Source: Bacillota bacterium
GTDB lineage: Bacteria; Bacillota_E; JAJZYS01; JAJYTV01
NCBI GenBank assembly: GCA_021845645.1
Contig: JAJZVM010000008.1
Span: forward strand, 62,001-126,000
DNA length: 64,000 nucleotides
Direction of reading: 5' to 3'
The position numbers and the translations under genes were made by a program. Shown piece by piece: positions 41,234 to 50,570 of this stretch. The number at the start of each line of letters is the position of its first letter. Position 1 is the first letter of the stretch. The notes beneath the pieces are model-generated. The model did not search any database and was not told where the DNA came from. It saw only the letters and a list, made by a program, of their open reading frames with translations.

Positions 41234-42373
41234 CTAGTCTCCCCCTGCAGCGCCGACGCGCAGGATCAGGCCAGAGAGCAGCGCTGCGCGCGGTGCCACC
41301 GAGCCGAGGTCGATGAACTCCTCCGCGCTGTGGGCCCTGCCACCCACCGGTCCAAGTCCGTCCAGCACCGGCACGCCTGCCGCGGCGACGCGGTTGCCGT
41401 CCGACCCCCCGCCGGTGGCGACATCCTCGAGCGGCAGGCCGATCGCCTGTGCCGCCTCGCGCGCATGTCCGAGCAGCACCTCGCTCTCGGGAGTCTTCTC
41501 CATCGGCGGACCCTGGAATCCGCCACTGAGGCTGAGATGCACGCGCCCGTCCGTGCCCTGGAGGGCGGCGGCGGCCAGCATCTCCTGCGCCGGCGCCATA
41601 TCCGCGCCGCGCGGCACGCGCACGTCGATGAGGCACGTCGCCTCCCCGGCCACGACATTGGGCCGGGTTCCCCCCTCGATGCGGCCGACGTTGACGTGGA
41701 CGCCATCGATGCGCGAGGAGAGGTCCGCGATCGCCGCGACACGCCGCGCCAGCTCGTGGACGGCGCTGGCGCCGCGCCACGGCTCGACGCCCGCGTGGGC
41801 CTCGACGCCCCGGGCGACGACGCGGAAGCTTCCCACGGCCTTGCGCGCCGAGACGATCGCACCGCTCTCGCGGCCGGGCTCGAGCACGAGGGCTGCCTTG
41901 CGGCCGCGCGCGACGCGTGCGATCTCGTGGCGCGAACGCTCGGCGCCCGTCTCCTCGTCGCCCGTGATCAGGACGGTGAGCGGCGCACCGATCGCACCTC
42001 GCTCCTTCATGAGCCGCAGTACCCAGAGCAGGAGCGCGATGCCTCCCTTCATGTCTGCGACGCCCGGCCCGTAGGCGCGGCCGTCCGCGACCGTGAAGGG
42101 CCGCCTCTCGGCCTCGCCGTGGCCGAACACGGTGTCGGCGTGCAGGAGCAGGAGGATACCTCCTTGCCGGGGGCCGAACGCCGCCTCGAGGATGTCGCGC
42201 GCCGGTCGCCGCATCGCGGCGCCGAGCGCTGCGATGCGCGGCGCGAGAAGGTCCAGCAGCGCGCCGACGGCCGCCGGGTCGTCGCTCGGCGTGTCGATGG
42301 CCACAAGGTCACCGAGGTCACGGCAGTAGTCGTCAAGGTGCTCCGCCATGGCGCGGAGAATCTCTCGTTCCAA
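41234..42373 (-). CDS. M20-family metallopeptidase (glutamate carboxypeptidase-like)
   Basis: 379 residues. Metal ligands are visible: His in LLLHADTVFGHG, the bridging Asp in PGVADMKGG, the general base Glu and next Glu in TGDEETGAE, and a His near the C-terminus in GRAHSAEEF. The GGGSDGN segment is characteristic of the CPG2/M20A group. It removes C-terminal glutamate or similar residues from folates, peptides or acyl amino acids; the substrate is unknown. TTG 42373 has GGAG at a good distance; an ATG at 42349 is an alternative. It is divergent from the c-di-GMP gene cluster. Confidence 0.85.
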   Translation of the reverse strand: MEREILRAMAEHLDDYCRDLGDLVAIDTPSDDPAAVGALLDLLAPRIAALGAAMRRPARDILEAAFGPRQGGILLLLHADTVFGHGEAERRPFTVADGRAYGPGVADMKGGIALLLWVLRLMKERGAIGAPLTVLITGDEETGAERSRHEIARVARGRKAALVLEPGRESGAIVSARKAVGSFRVVARGVEAHAGVEPWRGASAVHELARRVAAIADLSSRIDGVHVNVGRIEGGTRPNVVAGEATCLIDVRVPRGADMAPAQEMLAAAALQGTDGRVHLSLSGGFQGPPMEKTPESEVLLGHAREAAQAIGLPLEDVATGGGSDGNRVAAAGVPVLDGLGPVGGRAHSAEEFIDLGSVAPRAALLSGLILRVGAAGGD

Positions 42374-42461
42374 GCCTACCCTGTCTCCTCTCGCCACGAG
42401 GTTTCCGGAAGGCCTTTCGCGAACCGACTGCCCAATGCCTTGTGCAAGGGAGCAGAGTGCG

Positions 42462-44777
42462 ATGGCGCACGACGAGGCGACGCAAGACAGCAAAGACGCG
42501 AGGGTGCCGCTCCCGTCGACTCCGATGCAGGACGCCCGGCACCATCTCGAGCGCCTGCGGCGCCTCTATGCCACGCTGTCCGCATGCCTTGGAGCAGTGA
42601 TCGCGGCGGAGACGCGCGACGACCTCTTGCGTCGCACCTGCGAGGCGGCGGTATCGGCGGGCGGCTTTCGCTTCGCCTGGGTCGGTCTCGTCGAGCAGGA
42701 GAGCCTGCGCATCCGGCCTGGGGCCTTTTCGGGTGCGGAACTCGGCTACCTTCAGGAGCTCGACCTCTCCCTCGACGCCGGAACGCGGGGCGGGCAGGGA
42801 CCGATGGGCGTCGCGCTGCGCGAGGACCGCCAGACGCATGTCGCCGACTTTCTCCACGATCCCTGGACGGCCCCCTGGCAGGGCCTTGCCACGGCGCGCG
42901 GCTACCGCTCCGCCGTGTTCTGCCCCCTGCACGTCGGCGGCCGGGTGATCGGGGGCCTCGGCATCTACGCGGCCGAGGCGTACTTCTTCCAGCCCGAGGA
43001 GCTTGTGCTGGTGCAAGAGATCGCGCGCAGCCTGGACCTCGCCCTGGATCGCCTGGACGCACGGCAGTCCGGCAAAGCGGCGCGCGACCTCAGCCTGCTT
43101 CTCGACCTCGCGGTGCAGCAGTCCCACGACGCCGTCGTCATCACGCTCTTGCCGCCGGGCGGCGGCCCGCCTGAGGCGGTGTTCGTCAATCACGCCTTCA
43201 CGGAGCTCACCGGCTACAGCCTCGAAGACCTCAAGGCGGGCGCGCCCGGCATCGTGCCCTCGTCGCCCGAGGCGGTCGAAGGCATGCTGGCGGCCCTGAA
43301 GGGCCACCGGCGAAGCGGTGAGACCGTGCTGCTGCGCAAGGACGGCAGCCGCTACGACGCCGCCTGGTCGATGCAGTCCCTGCTGGGGGCCGACGGCCGG
43401 CCGCGCCACGTCGTGATCACGCAGCGGGACATCAGCGAGCACAGGCGGCAGGAGGAAGCGCTGCGCTTTCTCGCGCTCCACGATCCGCTCACGGGCCTGC
43501 CGAACCGCCTCCTGCTGCAGGACCGCCTGCAGCTGGCCCTCGCCCGCGCCCAGCGGGACGGGGATCCGTTCGCCGTCGTCATGATGGACCTCGACAACTT
43601 CAAGCTCGTCAACGACAGCCTCGGTCACGCGGACGGGGACCTCGTGCTGCAGCACCTCGCGTCGCGGCTGCGCTCCGCCCTGCGCCAGGGAGACACCTTG
43701 GCGCGCTTCGGCGGGGACGAGTTCGTGGCCGTCATCGGGCACTGCCGCACCTCGCAGGATCTCGAGCACGTGCTCTCCCGCCTCAAATCCGTCACGGACG
43801 CACCCTTCCCGCTGCACGGGCACGACTACCCCCTGGACCTCAGCCTCGGCGTCGCCGTCTTCCCTGGCGACGGGAGGGATGCCGAGACCCTCCTGCGCCG
43901 GGCCGACAGCGCGCTCTACGACGCAAAGTCCGGCGGCGGCGGCCGCTGCCGCTACTTCGACGCCGCGCGCGAGGAGGCCCAGGCAGTGCGCGCGGAGATG
44001 CGCCGGGACCTCGCCCGCGCCCTGCGCGAAGGCCAGCTGCGCCTGTACTACCAGCCGCAGGTGGACCTCAAGACCCGTCATGTGCGCGGCGTCGAAGGGC
44101 TCTTGCGCTGGATCCTTCCGAGCGGCCACATGCTGCTGCCGGACGAGTTCCTGCCGGCGGTGGACGAGTCGTCGCTCGTGCCGGAGCTCGGACGCTGGGT
44201 GTTCGAGGAGGCTCTCCGCCAGGCTGACGACTGGCAGCGCCAGGGCATCGTCCTGCGCGTCGCGGTGAACGTGCCGCCGAGCTACCTGCAGCTGCCCACC
44301 TTCGGCGTGGATGTCGAACAGGGACTCAGCCGCTACCCGCACCTCGACCGCGGGCGGATCGAACTCGAGATCACAGAGGGTTCTGGGCTGCCCGACGAGC
44401 GGCTCTGGATCCAGCGCCTGCGGGACTGCCGCGAGCTCGGCCTGCACATCGCGATCGACGACTTCGGTACGGGCTACAGCTCGTTCTCCCGCCTCATCGG
44501 ACTGGAAGCGGCCCTGATCAAGATCGACCGCGGCTTCATCGCGTCGCTGCCCGACAGCCGCCCGGCCTGCAGCCTGGTCCGCGGCATGGTGTCGATCGTC
44601 CAGGCCACCGGCAGCGAGGTGCTTGCGGAGGGCGTCGAAACCCCGCAGCAGGCGGGGCTCTTGCAGGATATGGGCTGCAGTTTGGCGCAAGGGAACCTCA
44701 TCAGCCCGCCGATGCCCGCCGAGCATGTGATGTCCTGGCTCGCGATGTGGTCGCGTGCGGCGGTCGGCGGCGCCTAG
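42462..44777 (+). CDS. GAF-PAS-GGDEF-EAL bifunctional c-di-GMP protein
   Basis: 771 residues. The order is: GAF domain (about 25-185), PAS domain (about 195-315: AVFVNHAFTELTGYSLEDL), GGDEF (about 320-490, with intact RFGGDEF) and EAL (about 505-760). In the EAL domain the signature itself is EGL (GVEGLLRW), but the downstream metal and catalytic residues remain (LEITEG, AIDDFGTGYSS, KIDRGFI, LAEGVET). So both synthesis and hydrolysis of c-di-GMP are possible. ATG 42462 has AAGGGAG upstream. It is cytosolic and heads a three-gene signalling cluster. Confidence 0.9.
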   Translation: MAHDEATQDSKDARVPLPSTPMQDARHHLERLRRLYATLSACLGAVIAAETRDDLLRRTCEAAVSAGGFRFAWVGLVEQESLRIRPGAFSGAELGYLQELDLSLDAGTRGGQGPMGVALREDRQTHVADFLHDPWTAPWQGLATARGYRSAVFCPLHVGGRVIGGLGIYAAEAYFFQPEELVLVQEIARSLDLALDRLDARQSGKAARDLSLLLDLAVQQSHDAVVITLLPPGGGPPEAVFVNHAFTELTGYSLEDLKAGAPGIVPSSPEAVEGMLAALKGHRRSGETVLLRKDGSRYDAAWSMQSLLGADGRPRHVVITQRDISEHRRQEEALRFLALHDPLTGLPNRLLLQDRLQLALARAQRDGDPFAVVMMDLDNFKLVNDSLGHADGDLVLQHLASRLRSALRQGDTLARFGGDEFVAVIGHCRTSQDLEHVLSRLKSVTDAPFPLHGHDYPLDLSLGVAVFPGDGRDAETLLRRADSALYDAKSGGGGRCRYFDAAREEAQAVRAEMRRDLARALREGQLRLYYQPQVDLKTRHVRGVEGLLRWILPSGHMLLPDEFLPAVDESSLVPELGRWVFEEALRQADDWQRQGIVLRVAVNVPPSYLQLPTFGVDVEQGLSRYPHLDRGRIELEITEGSGLPDERLWIQRLRDCRELGLHIAIDDFGTGYSSFSRLIGLEAALIKIDRGFIASLPDSRPACSLVRGMVSIVQATGSEVLAEGVETPQQAGLLQDMGCSLAQGNLISPPMPAEHVMSWLAMWSRAAVGGA

Positions 44778-44855
44778 AGGCTTCAGGAGGCAACTGGGCG
44801 CTTCGATACAGTAAAGTGTTCTACGAGGTGACGTCCCCTGACCTCGACCGCTCGC

Positions 44856-45557
44856 GTGAGTGTGCGTGCAGCCCTGGCGAACCGCCAGCTTGGCCATGTC
44901 TTCGCACCCGTATGGCAGGCCCAGAGCGGTGCCCTCTTCGGCTTCGAGGCCTCGCCGCGCTTCCCCGACGGCACGACGCCGGCCGAGGCATTCGCCGTCG
45001 CGCGCGAGACGGGCGACCTCGCCGCCTTCGGGGAGCTCTCCCTGCTCTCGGCCCTGCGGGTCAGCTGGAACCTGCCCGGCAGGCTGCTGCTGCGGGTCGA
45101 TCCCACGCCGGACTTCACCTGCGCCTTGCCGAACGGCGCCATGCTACGCCGCAGCGGCGCCATCGTGGCGGAACTGCAGGTCTCTGCGCACCTGCAGGCG
45201 GAAGCGCTCCGGCACACGGCCGACGCGCTGCGCCGTCAGGGGGTCTCGATCGCGCTGTCGGGGCAGGACGTCCAGGCGCTCGAAAGGGCCTTCGAGGATC
45301 TGCGGCCGGACATCGTCAAGGTAGGTCCGCAGCAGTGGAGCCAAGGCGAGGATGATGCATTGGGTCTCATCGGCATGACGCATGGCGCGCAAGCACTCGC
45401 GCTCTGCAGCGGCATCGACCGCCCGGGCCAGATCGGGCGTCTCGCAACGCTCGGCTGCGATCTCGTGGAGGGGCGCCACATCGGCCGGCCTGCGCCCGCC
45501 GATGCCTGGACTCCGGCGCGGATCGGGCTGAGCTGGCCCCCCGAGGCGTCACGTTGA
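44856..45557 (+). CDS. Degenerate EAL-domain protein
   Basis: 233 residues. The EAL fold is recognisable from VFAPVWQAQSGALFGFEASPRF at the N-terminus to TLGCDLVEGRHIGRPAPA at the C-terminus, matching the order of an EAL domain. The catalytic residues are lost: EAL is EAS, the DDFGTG motif is SGQDV, and KIDR becomes KVGP. It cannot hydrolyse c-di-GMP and may act as a binder or partner. The GTG at 44856 is followed by another at 44862; the SD is weak. Its stop overlaps the next gene's TTG start. Confidence 0.7.
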   Translation: MSVRAALANRQLGHVFAPVWQAQSGALFGFEASPRFPDGTTPAEAFAVARETGDLAAFGELSLLSALRVSWNLPGRLLLRVDPTPDFTCALPNGAMLRRSGAIVAELQVSAHLQAEALRHTADALRRQGVSIALSGQDVQALERAFEDLRPDIVKVGPQQWSQGEDDALGLIGMTHGAQALALCSGIDRPGQIGRLATLGCDLVEGRHIGRPAPADAWTPARIGLSWPPEASR

Positions 45558-46573
45558 CACGCGGTCTCTGGCGCGGGGGAAGCCGCACGCACTTCCCCGG
45601 GCGCAACGAGTGGCGCTGGCACCTGCAGCTCCAGGCTGAGCGGCTGGCCTCGCCCCTGAGGATGGCCGCGATCGTGGCCTTTCTCGTCCTCTGGTTCGTC
45701 TTCGCCCCGCACACCCCACACCCGGGCGGTTTCCTGCTGGCCTTCCTCTTGGCGGGTCTCCTGCTCTACGCCCTCGTGGACTTCCTGGTCCTGCGCCTGC
45801 GCCCCAGTCTCGTCGCGCACTTTCCGTACGGCTCCGCCGTGCTGGACTTGCTGTTCGTCGTCGCGCTCTGTGCGACAACCGGCGGTGCAAAGAGCCCTCT
45901 TCTGCCTATTCTGTTCCTGGGCGCCGCGAGCACCGCGGTACGGCTCGGCACGTATCCCGGCCTCATCAGCAGCCTGTTCTACGCCGTGGCCGCCGCCGGG
46001 CTGGATCCCGGCCATCCGTTCCTGGCCGCGTCCCTCCTGCTGCTCGGGGTCAGCCTGACGCTCTGGGGTACCCAGATCCTCGAGGCTCGCGTCGAGCACC
46101 TGCGCGATCCCCTGACCGGAGCCTTCACGCGCGCCTACGCCCTTTTCCATCTCGAGCGCCTGCTCGAGCAGCGCAGGACGTTCTGCGTCGGCCTCGTGGA
46201 CCTCGACCACTTCAAGGCGGTCAACGACAGGATCGGTCACGTCGCGGGCGACGCCGTGCTGCAGCAGTATGTGCACAGGATCCAGGCAGGCCTGCGGGCG
46301 GGGGATCTCCTCGGCCGCTTTGGCGGAGACGAGCTCCTGATCGTGTTCGAAGGCGTGACGATCGCGCAGGCGCTGCCGATCGCGGAGCGTCTGCGCCAGT
46401 CTGTGGCCGACCAGGCGATCCGCGTGCCCGATGCGCGCGAGACGGTAGCCATCACCGTCTCGATCGGTGTGATCGAAGCGTTGGCGGGCACGCGCACGCC
46501 TGACCTGCTGCGGCGGGTCGACACCTGCCTCTACAAATCCAAGCGCATGCGCAACGAGGTCTCCGCCTGCTGA
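45554..46573 (+). CDS. Membrane-bound diguanylate cyclase (GGDEL variant)
   Basis: 339 residues. About four to five membrane segments (37-165) precede a GGDEF domain (about 178-335) beginning DPLTGAFTRAYA. The active-site motif is RFGGDEL, a tolerated variant in which the three catalytic residues GDE are kept. VDLDHFKAVND binds metal. It should make c-di-GMP at the membrane. TTG 45554 overlaps the preceding stop as TTGA. The gene closes a cluster with a bifunctional and a degenerate c-di-GMP protein. Confidence 0.88.
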   Translation: MTRGLWRGGSRTHFPGRNEWRWHLQLQAERLASPLRMAAIVAFLVLWFVFAPHTPHPGGFLLAFLLAGLLLYALVDFLVLRLRPSLVAHFPYGSAVLDLLFVVALCATTGGAKSPLLPILFLGAASTAVRLGTYPGLISSLFYAVAAAGLDPGHPFLAASLLLLGVSLTLWGTQILEARVEHLRDPLTGAFTRAYALFHLERLLEQRRTFCVGLVDLDHFKAVNDRIGHVAGDAVLQQYVHRIQAGLRAGDLLGRFGGDELLIVFEGVTIAQALPIAERLRQSVADQAIRVPDARETVAITVSIGVIEALAGTRTPDLLRRVDTCLYKSKRMRNEVSAC

Positions 46574-46592
46574 TCTGGCCCCTTTCGCTTGC

Positions 46593-46627
46593 GGCTATGC
46601 GCGACGCAGGTCACGTTGCGCATAGCC
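46593..46627. terminator. Inverted repeat between convergent genes
   Basis: GGCTATGCGC and GCGCATAGCC are perfect 10-bp arms around 15 bases, between two convergent stops. A bidirectional terminator is likely. Confidence 0.5.
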
Positions 46628-46666
46628 CACGCGTCGCGGACGGCGGACCAGCCTCGTGCATCGTGA

Positions 46667-46939
46667 CTAGCTTGGGGCTTTGGACGTCCTGAGGTGCCGC
46701 AGCCGTACGAGCACATCCTGCGCTCCTTGCAGCAGCCGCTCCCGCTGTGGGAATTCGGGCAGAGCGAACCCGATCGACAGCACCCCGTGGACGTACGCGG
46801 TGGGTCCGCCAAGGCGCTGGACGAGATCCAGTAGGACCTCGTCCGGAAGGTATTCCCGTGTGACGGTGAGCATCACCGCCATGCCCGCCAGCTGATTGCG
46901 GGCCTCGCTGTCCGACGCCCCGTCCTCCATGCCGTGCAT
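46667..46939 (-). CDS. Small unknown protein divergent from the XRE regulator
   Basis: 90 residues, no membrane segment. It is largely helical with LPDEVLLDLVQRLGG and ends in a basic helix (VLVRLRHLR). The start is one of three close ATGs (46939, 46930 and one out of frame); 46939 follows GAGAGG. Divergence from an XRE-family regulator across 112 bases suggests that the regulator controls it. The function is unknown. Confidence 0.55.
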   Translation of the reverse strand: MHGMEDGASDSEARNQLAGMAVMLTVTREYLPDEVLLDLVQRLGGPTAYVHGVLSIGFALPEFPQRERLLQGAQDVLVRLRHLRTSKAPS

Positions 46940-46967
46940 GCCATGCCTCTCGTGCACTGTCGTTATG

Positions 46968-46975
46968 CTGTACAG
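46968..46975. promoter_or_regulatory. CTGTACAG palindrome in a divergent promoter region
   Basis: An 8-bp perfect palindrome lies midway between the small unknown gene and the XRE regulator gene. It is a possible binding half of the regulator's operator, but is short enough to be chance. Confidence 0.3.
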
Positions 46976-47050
46976 GCATTTGTTCCATGCCTTACGCGTC
47001 CTTCCTGCTGGACTGCCAGTCAGAAATGATGGTTGCAGGGAGGCCGAGAC

Positions 47051-47419
47051 GTGCAAGACCGGCGCACACAGCTCGGGAGCCGCATCCGTCAGCTCCGGCT
47101 GGAACGCCATTTCACACAGTCCAGGCTTGCGGAGCTGGCGGAAACCGATCAGGCGCACCTGGCGCGTGTCGAACGCGGCGAGCGCTGGCCGAGCGTTCCT
47201 CTGCTGTTTCGCCTGGCCGACGCGCTCGAGACAGACGTGGCAAGACTCTTCCGCCGCGACGAAAGCGCTGAGGACATGCATGACGAGGTATGGCTGGTCC
47301 TGCGGGACGCCACGGTGGACCAGCAGGCCCTTGCCAGGGAGATGCTGCGCATCCTGCGCAGCTCCTGGCGGCTCAAGGAGGGGGATGTGGCCGGCGATCC
47401 GCCGCACGACCCGGCCTGA
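47051..47419 (+). CDS. XRE-family transcriptional regulator
   Basis: 122 residues. The N-terminal 70 residues are a helix-turn-helix of the XRE/Cro type: LGSRIRQLRLERHFTQSRLAEL, then DQAHLARVERGERWPSVPLLFRLADALE. The C-terminal part is a short helical tail without a sensor domain. GTG 47051 has GGGAGG upstream. The divergent small gene is the probable target, and autoregulation is usual in this arrangement. Confidence 0.85.
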   Translation: MQDRRTQLGSRIRQLRLERHFTQSRLAELAETDQAHLARVERGERWPSVPLLFRLADALETDVARLFRRDESAEDMHDEVWLVLRDATVDQQALAREMLRILRSSWRLKEGDVAGDPPHDPA

Positions 47420-47510
47420 GCCGCACAGGCTCCGTGGTGGCGTGCAACGCGTGGCGATATGGATCTACCGCCAGGGGCGGCGGGACGCAGTGCGTCTCGC
47501 CGCCTGCCTG

Positions 47511-48290
47511 TCAGTAGTGACCAAGGCTCCCCCTGCTGCGCGCCAGCTCGTGCACCCGGCCATAGGCGACGTAGCCCGCAAAGGTCCAGAGCAAGGCGTT
47601 GACGACCGCCAGCAGGAGCCACATCGCTTCTCCCGGGAATCGGCTCTGGCCGATCGCAAGGTGCCTCAGCACGCCCATCTGCGGGCCCGCGGGAACGATC
47701 ACGGCGATGAAGCGCAGCGGTCCCTTGAGGTCGGTGAAAGGCGTCATCACGAGGAACAGCAGCAGGAACTGCAGGAGGTTCAGGAACTGGTTCGAGCGCT
47801 TGACGAGGACCGTGACGCTCGCGACCAGGTAGCCGATGCCGATGGACACCGCGATGCCGAGGATGAACGGCACGATCTCGAGCAGCGAGAAGTCGATGCG
47901 GTGTCCCGTGAGGACGATGATCAGGAGAAGCGCCATGGCGGTCAGGAGGAGGTCGTAGAGGAGGTTCGCCAGCGAGCGCAGGGCGAAGATCGCCCGCAGC
48001 GAGAGGGGTCCGACGCAGACCTGCTCGAGCGTGCCGTTCTGCGCCTCCATGGAGATGCCCCAGCCCATGTTCCCGATCGCTCCGAGCATGAGCGTCCAGA
48101 GCGCGTAGCCGACGATGATCTCGCTCAGCCTGCTGCCGAGGATGCTGCCGCCGGCCATGTAGCTGCTGCCGAGGAAGATGCCGTAGAAGATGATCCCCGT
48201 CACGAGCGCCTCGCTCAGGAGCTCGGTGGGATAGCGCAGCATCTGCGTCAGCTCGCGGCGCAGCTCCGCCTGGAGCGCGGTCCAGATCAC
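47511..48290 (-). CDS. ABC-2 type transporter permease
   Basis: 259 residues with six membrane helices. The segment MEAQNGTLEQVCVGPLSLR is the conserved coupling region of DrrB/ABC-2 permeases. GTG 48290 overlaps the stop of the ATPase gene (GTGA), so the two are made together. The pair is an exporter or a membrane-stress transporter of unknown substrate. Confidence 0.88.
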   Translation of the reverse strand: MIWTALQAELRRELTQMLRYPTELLSEALVTGIIFYGIFLGSSYMAGGSILGSRLSEIIVGYALWTLMLGAIGNMGWGISMEAQNGTLEQVCVGPLSLRAIFALRSLANLLYDLLLTAMALLLIIVLTGHRIDFSLLEIVPFILGIAVSIGIGYLVASVTVLVKRSNQFLNLLQFLLLFLVMTPFTDLKGPLRFIAVIVPAGPQMGVLRHLAIGQSRFPGEAMWLLLAVVNALLWTFAGYVAYGRVHELARSRGSLGHY

Positions 48291-49234
48291 GGCTGCACCT
48301 CACCGTCGGCCCCGTTTCCCACGTAGTGGCGAAAGACCGTGGCAAGGTCGGCGGTGTCGCGACCTGCGCCGAGGACGCCGATCGGTTCGATGTCGCGCAG
48401 AACCGCGTAGAAGTCCCTGGGCTCGCGCAGCAGCAGGCGGAAGCTCCTGGGGGAATCGAAGAGGGCGCCGCGCCCCGTCAGCCGGGCCAGCTGCTCCTGT
48501 CCGGGCTCCCGCTCGAGCTCGAAGCGATAGCTGTCGCCGCCGAGCCGGCGCGTCACCTCCTGTGTCAGGCCGTGCAGCACGACCGCACCTTCGCGCAGCA
48601 GCACCACCTCGTCCGAGAGGTGTTCGGCGACGTCCATCTGGTGGGTGGTCAGCACGATGCCGACGCCCTCCTCGCGGGCGAGTCGCGCGACCTGCGCCTG
48701 GATGCGGTCGGCGGCGTCCAGGTCGAGGCCAAGGGTCGGTTCGTCGAGCAGGAGGATGCGGGGTTCGTGGACGAGAGCGCTGCAGATGGCGACAAGCTGC
48801 TGCATGCCCCGGCTGAGGTGCTGGACCGTCTCGCCCGCCTTGCCCTCGAGACCGCAAAGCCTCAAGAGGCGCATGCCCCGCTCGCGCGCCCTGGCCCGCG
48901 GCACGCCGCGTATGCCGGCGAAGTACTCGATGTTCTCCAGGGGCGTGAGGCGCCAGTACAGGTTGCGGCTTCCTTCGAGCACGGCACCGAGCCGCCCGAT
49001 GGCGACGCGACCCGAGCCCTTGATGCTCCGTCCCTCGATGCGGACATCGCCGCCGTCCATCCGCACGAGTCCCGCGATCATCTTGATCGTCGTCGTCTTG
49101 CCTGCGCCGTTGGGGCCGAGGAAGGCGAGGATCCTGCCGGACTCGAGCGTGAAGGACACGTCCCGGACCGCAGGCACTTCACCGCCGTCCCGCTTCCTGT
49201 AGCGCTTCGCCACGTGGTCGACCTCGAGCAGCAC
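48287..49234 (-). CDS. ABC transporter ATP-binding protein (ABC-2 partner)
   Basis: 315 residues. Walker A is GPNGAGKTTT, the signature region is HLSRGMQQ (a variant of LSGGQ) and Walker B is ILLLDEPTLGLD. The C-terminal about 90 residues are the extension found in DrrA/CcmA-like subunits. GTG 49234 is chosen for GGGAGG upstream; the frame is open 42 codons earlier without homology. It works with the overlapping permease gene downstream. No regulator is directly linked. Confidence 0.9.
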   Translation of the reverse strand: MLLEVDHVAKRYRKRDGGEVPAVRDVSFTLESGRILAFLGPNGAGKTTTIKMIAGLVRMDGGDVRIEGRSIKGSGRVAIGRLGAVLEGSRNLYWRLTPLENIEYFAGIRGVPRARARERGMRLLRLCGLEGKAGETVQHLSRGMQQLVAICSALVHEPRILLLDEPTLGLDLDAADRIQAQVARLAREEGVGIVLTTHQMDVAEHLSDEVVLLREGAVVLHGLTQEVTRRLGGDSYRFELEREPGQEQLARLTGRGALFDSPRSFRLLLREPRDFYAVLRDIEPIGVLGAGRDTADLATVFRHYVGNGADGEVQP

Positions 49235-49498
49235 GCCGTCGCCTCCCACCCATCCCGCCCCAGGGCCACCGCGAGTGGCCCGAAGGCCGCCCCTCCCGGT
49301 TCGGCACCTGCGCAACCGATACGCCAAGGCAGCAGCCTCCACCTCCGAAGAGCGTCCCACTCCTTGGGAGATTCCTTTGTCGGAGCAGCGGTCTCACCGC
49401 CAGGCATAGCCGCCGAACCGGGACGCGAACAGGATCAAGCGAGGAATGCCTACCCATGATCGCGAGACGGCCCGACGTGCCCCGATCCGTCCCCCGCG

Positions 49499-50254
49499 AT
49501 GCCCCCTGTCGAGGTCTTCGTCATGGGAGAGAACCGCTGGCGCTACTTTCCCTCCTGGCCGGTAGCCGCGGCGCAGGATGAGCGCTGGTACCTCTCGAGT
49601 GGTGGACGGGCCAACACGTCCGGCGGCGATGGCCGCCTCGTGCGCGGTGCGCCTGGTCGGGAGCCGCCCGACCGCTTCGTCTACGATCCTCTCGACCCTG
49701 TGCCCACCCTCGGAGGCAGCCTGCTGATGCCCGCCAGCTACCGCCCAGGTCCCTTGGACCAGCGGCCGAACGAGGCGAGGCAGGACGTGCTCTGCTACAC
49801 GAGCGAGCCCTTCGCAGAGCCTTACACGGTCATCGGGCCCGTGGCGGCAACGCTGCGAATCTCGTCGTCTGCGCCCGACACCGATGTCGTGGCGCGGCTC
49901 GTCGACGTCCACCCAGACGGCCGGGCGATGCATGTCGCCGATGGCATCGTCCGCGCCCGCTGGCGGCAGACCTACGCCGTCCCAGGTGAGATCCGCCCGC
50001 AGCCGCCCCAGTTGCTGCGGACCGGGGAGATCGCCACCTGGACGGTCGATCTCTGGGCCACGGGCATCACGTTCCTGCCGGGCCACCGCCTGCGCCTCGA
50101 GGTGACGAGCAGCTGCTTCCCGCGCTGGGATCGCAACCTCAACACCGGCCAAGACGAGTTTCTCGCGGTCTTGACGCCGCGGCAGGCAGACCAGCAGGTG
50201 TTCCACGACGAGGAGCATCCGAGCTGGATCGCGCTGCCGCACGTACCTGCCTGA
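49499..50254 (+). pseudogene. Orphan C-terminal half of a CocE/X-Pro dipeptidyl-peptidase-type hydrolase
   Basis: 251 residues. The start PPVEVFVMGENRWR is normally an internal segment of CocE/NonD hydrolases, between the alpha/beta-hydrolase core and the C-terminal jelly roll. YTSEPFAEPYTVIGPVAATL, then VDVHPDGRAMHVADGIVRAR and HRLRLEVTSSCFPRWDRNLNTG are the classic jelly-roll motifs. The catalytic domain with the nucleophile Ser is absent, and nothing like it precedes the ATG. No SD is visible. It is most likely a deletion remnant; an independent binding protein is a less likely alternative. Confidence 0.7.
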
Positions 50255-50553
50255 CCGCTCGCAAAAGGGCGCCTTCCCGTCGGGACGCATCCCTGCGCTC
50301 CTTCCTGCCGTTGGCGGCGCGCCGGCGATCGCGCCGCATCGCGGTGATGGACATCCGTGCCCTGGTGCATGCTTGCGCATGCCGGCGGGCCCTGGCTGGC
50401 GTGGCTATGCTGCCATCGCTGATGTGTGCGGCAGCCACTCCAGAAATTGCCTCTGATTCGCAAGACCTTCGTTGCGCGAGATCTTGCCCTGCTCTAAGGC
50501 CGCTCTAGCGGACGGTGGGTACGCTGCGAGCAGAACCGCGAACGTTTGCGCGA
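50255..50553. other. Intergenic region, no gene seen
   Basis: About 300 bases leading to the G1 peptidase. There is an imperfect inverted repeat (CAAGA ... TCTTG) at about 50460-50485. No promoter consensus is convincing. Confidence 0.35.
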
Positions 50554-50570
50554 AAAGGAGGCCGATGTGC

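Noticed and set aside
42333..44897. Very long open frame on the strand opposite the GGDEF/EAL gene
   Set aside because: A by-product of high-GC codon use. The forward frame contains complete GAF, PAS, GGDEF and EAL motifs, and the antisense translation has no domain resemblance.
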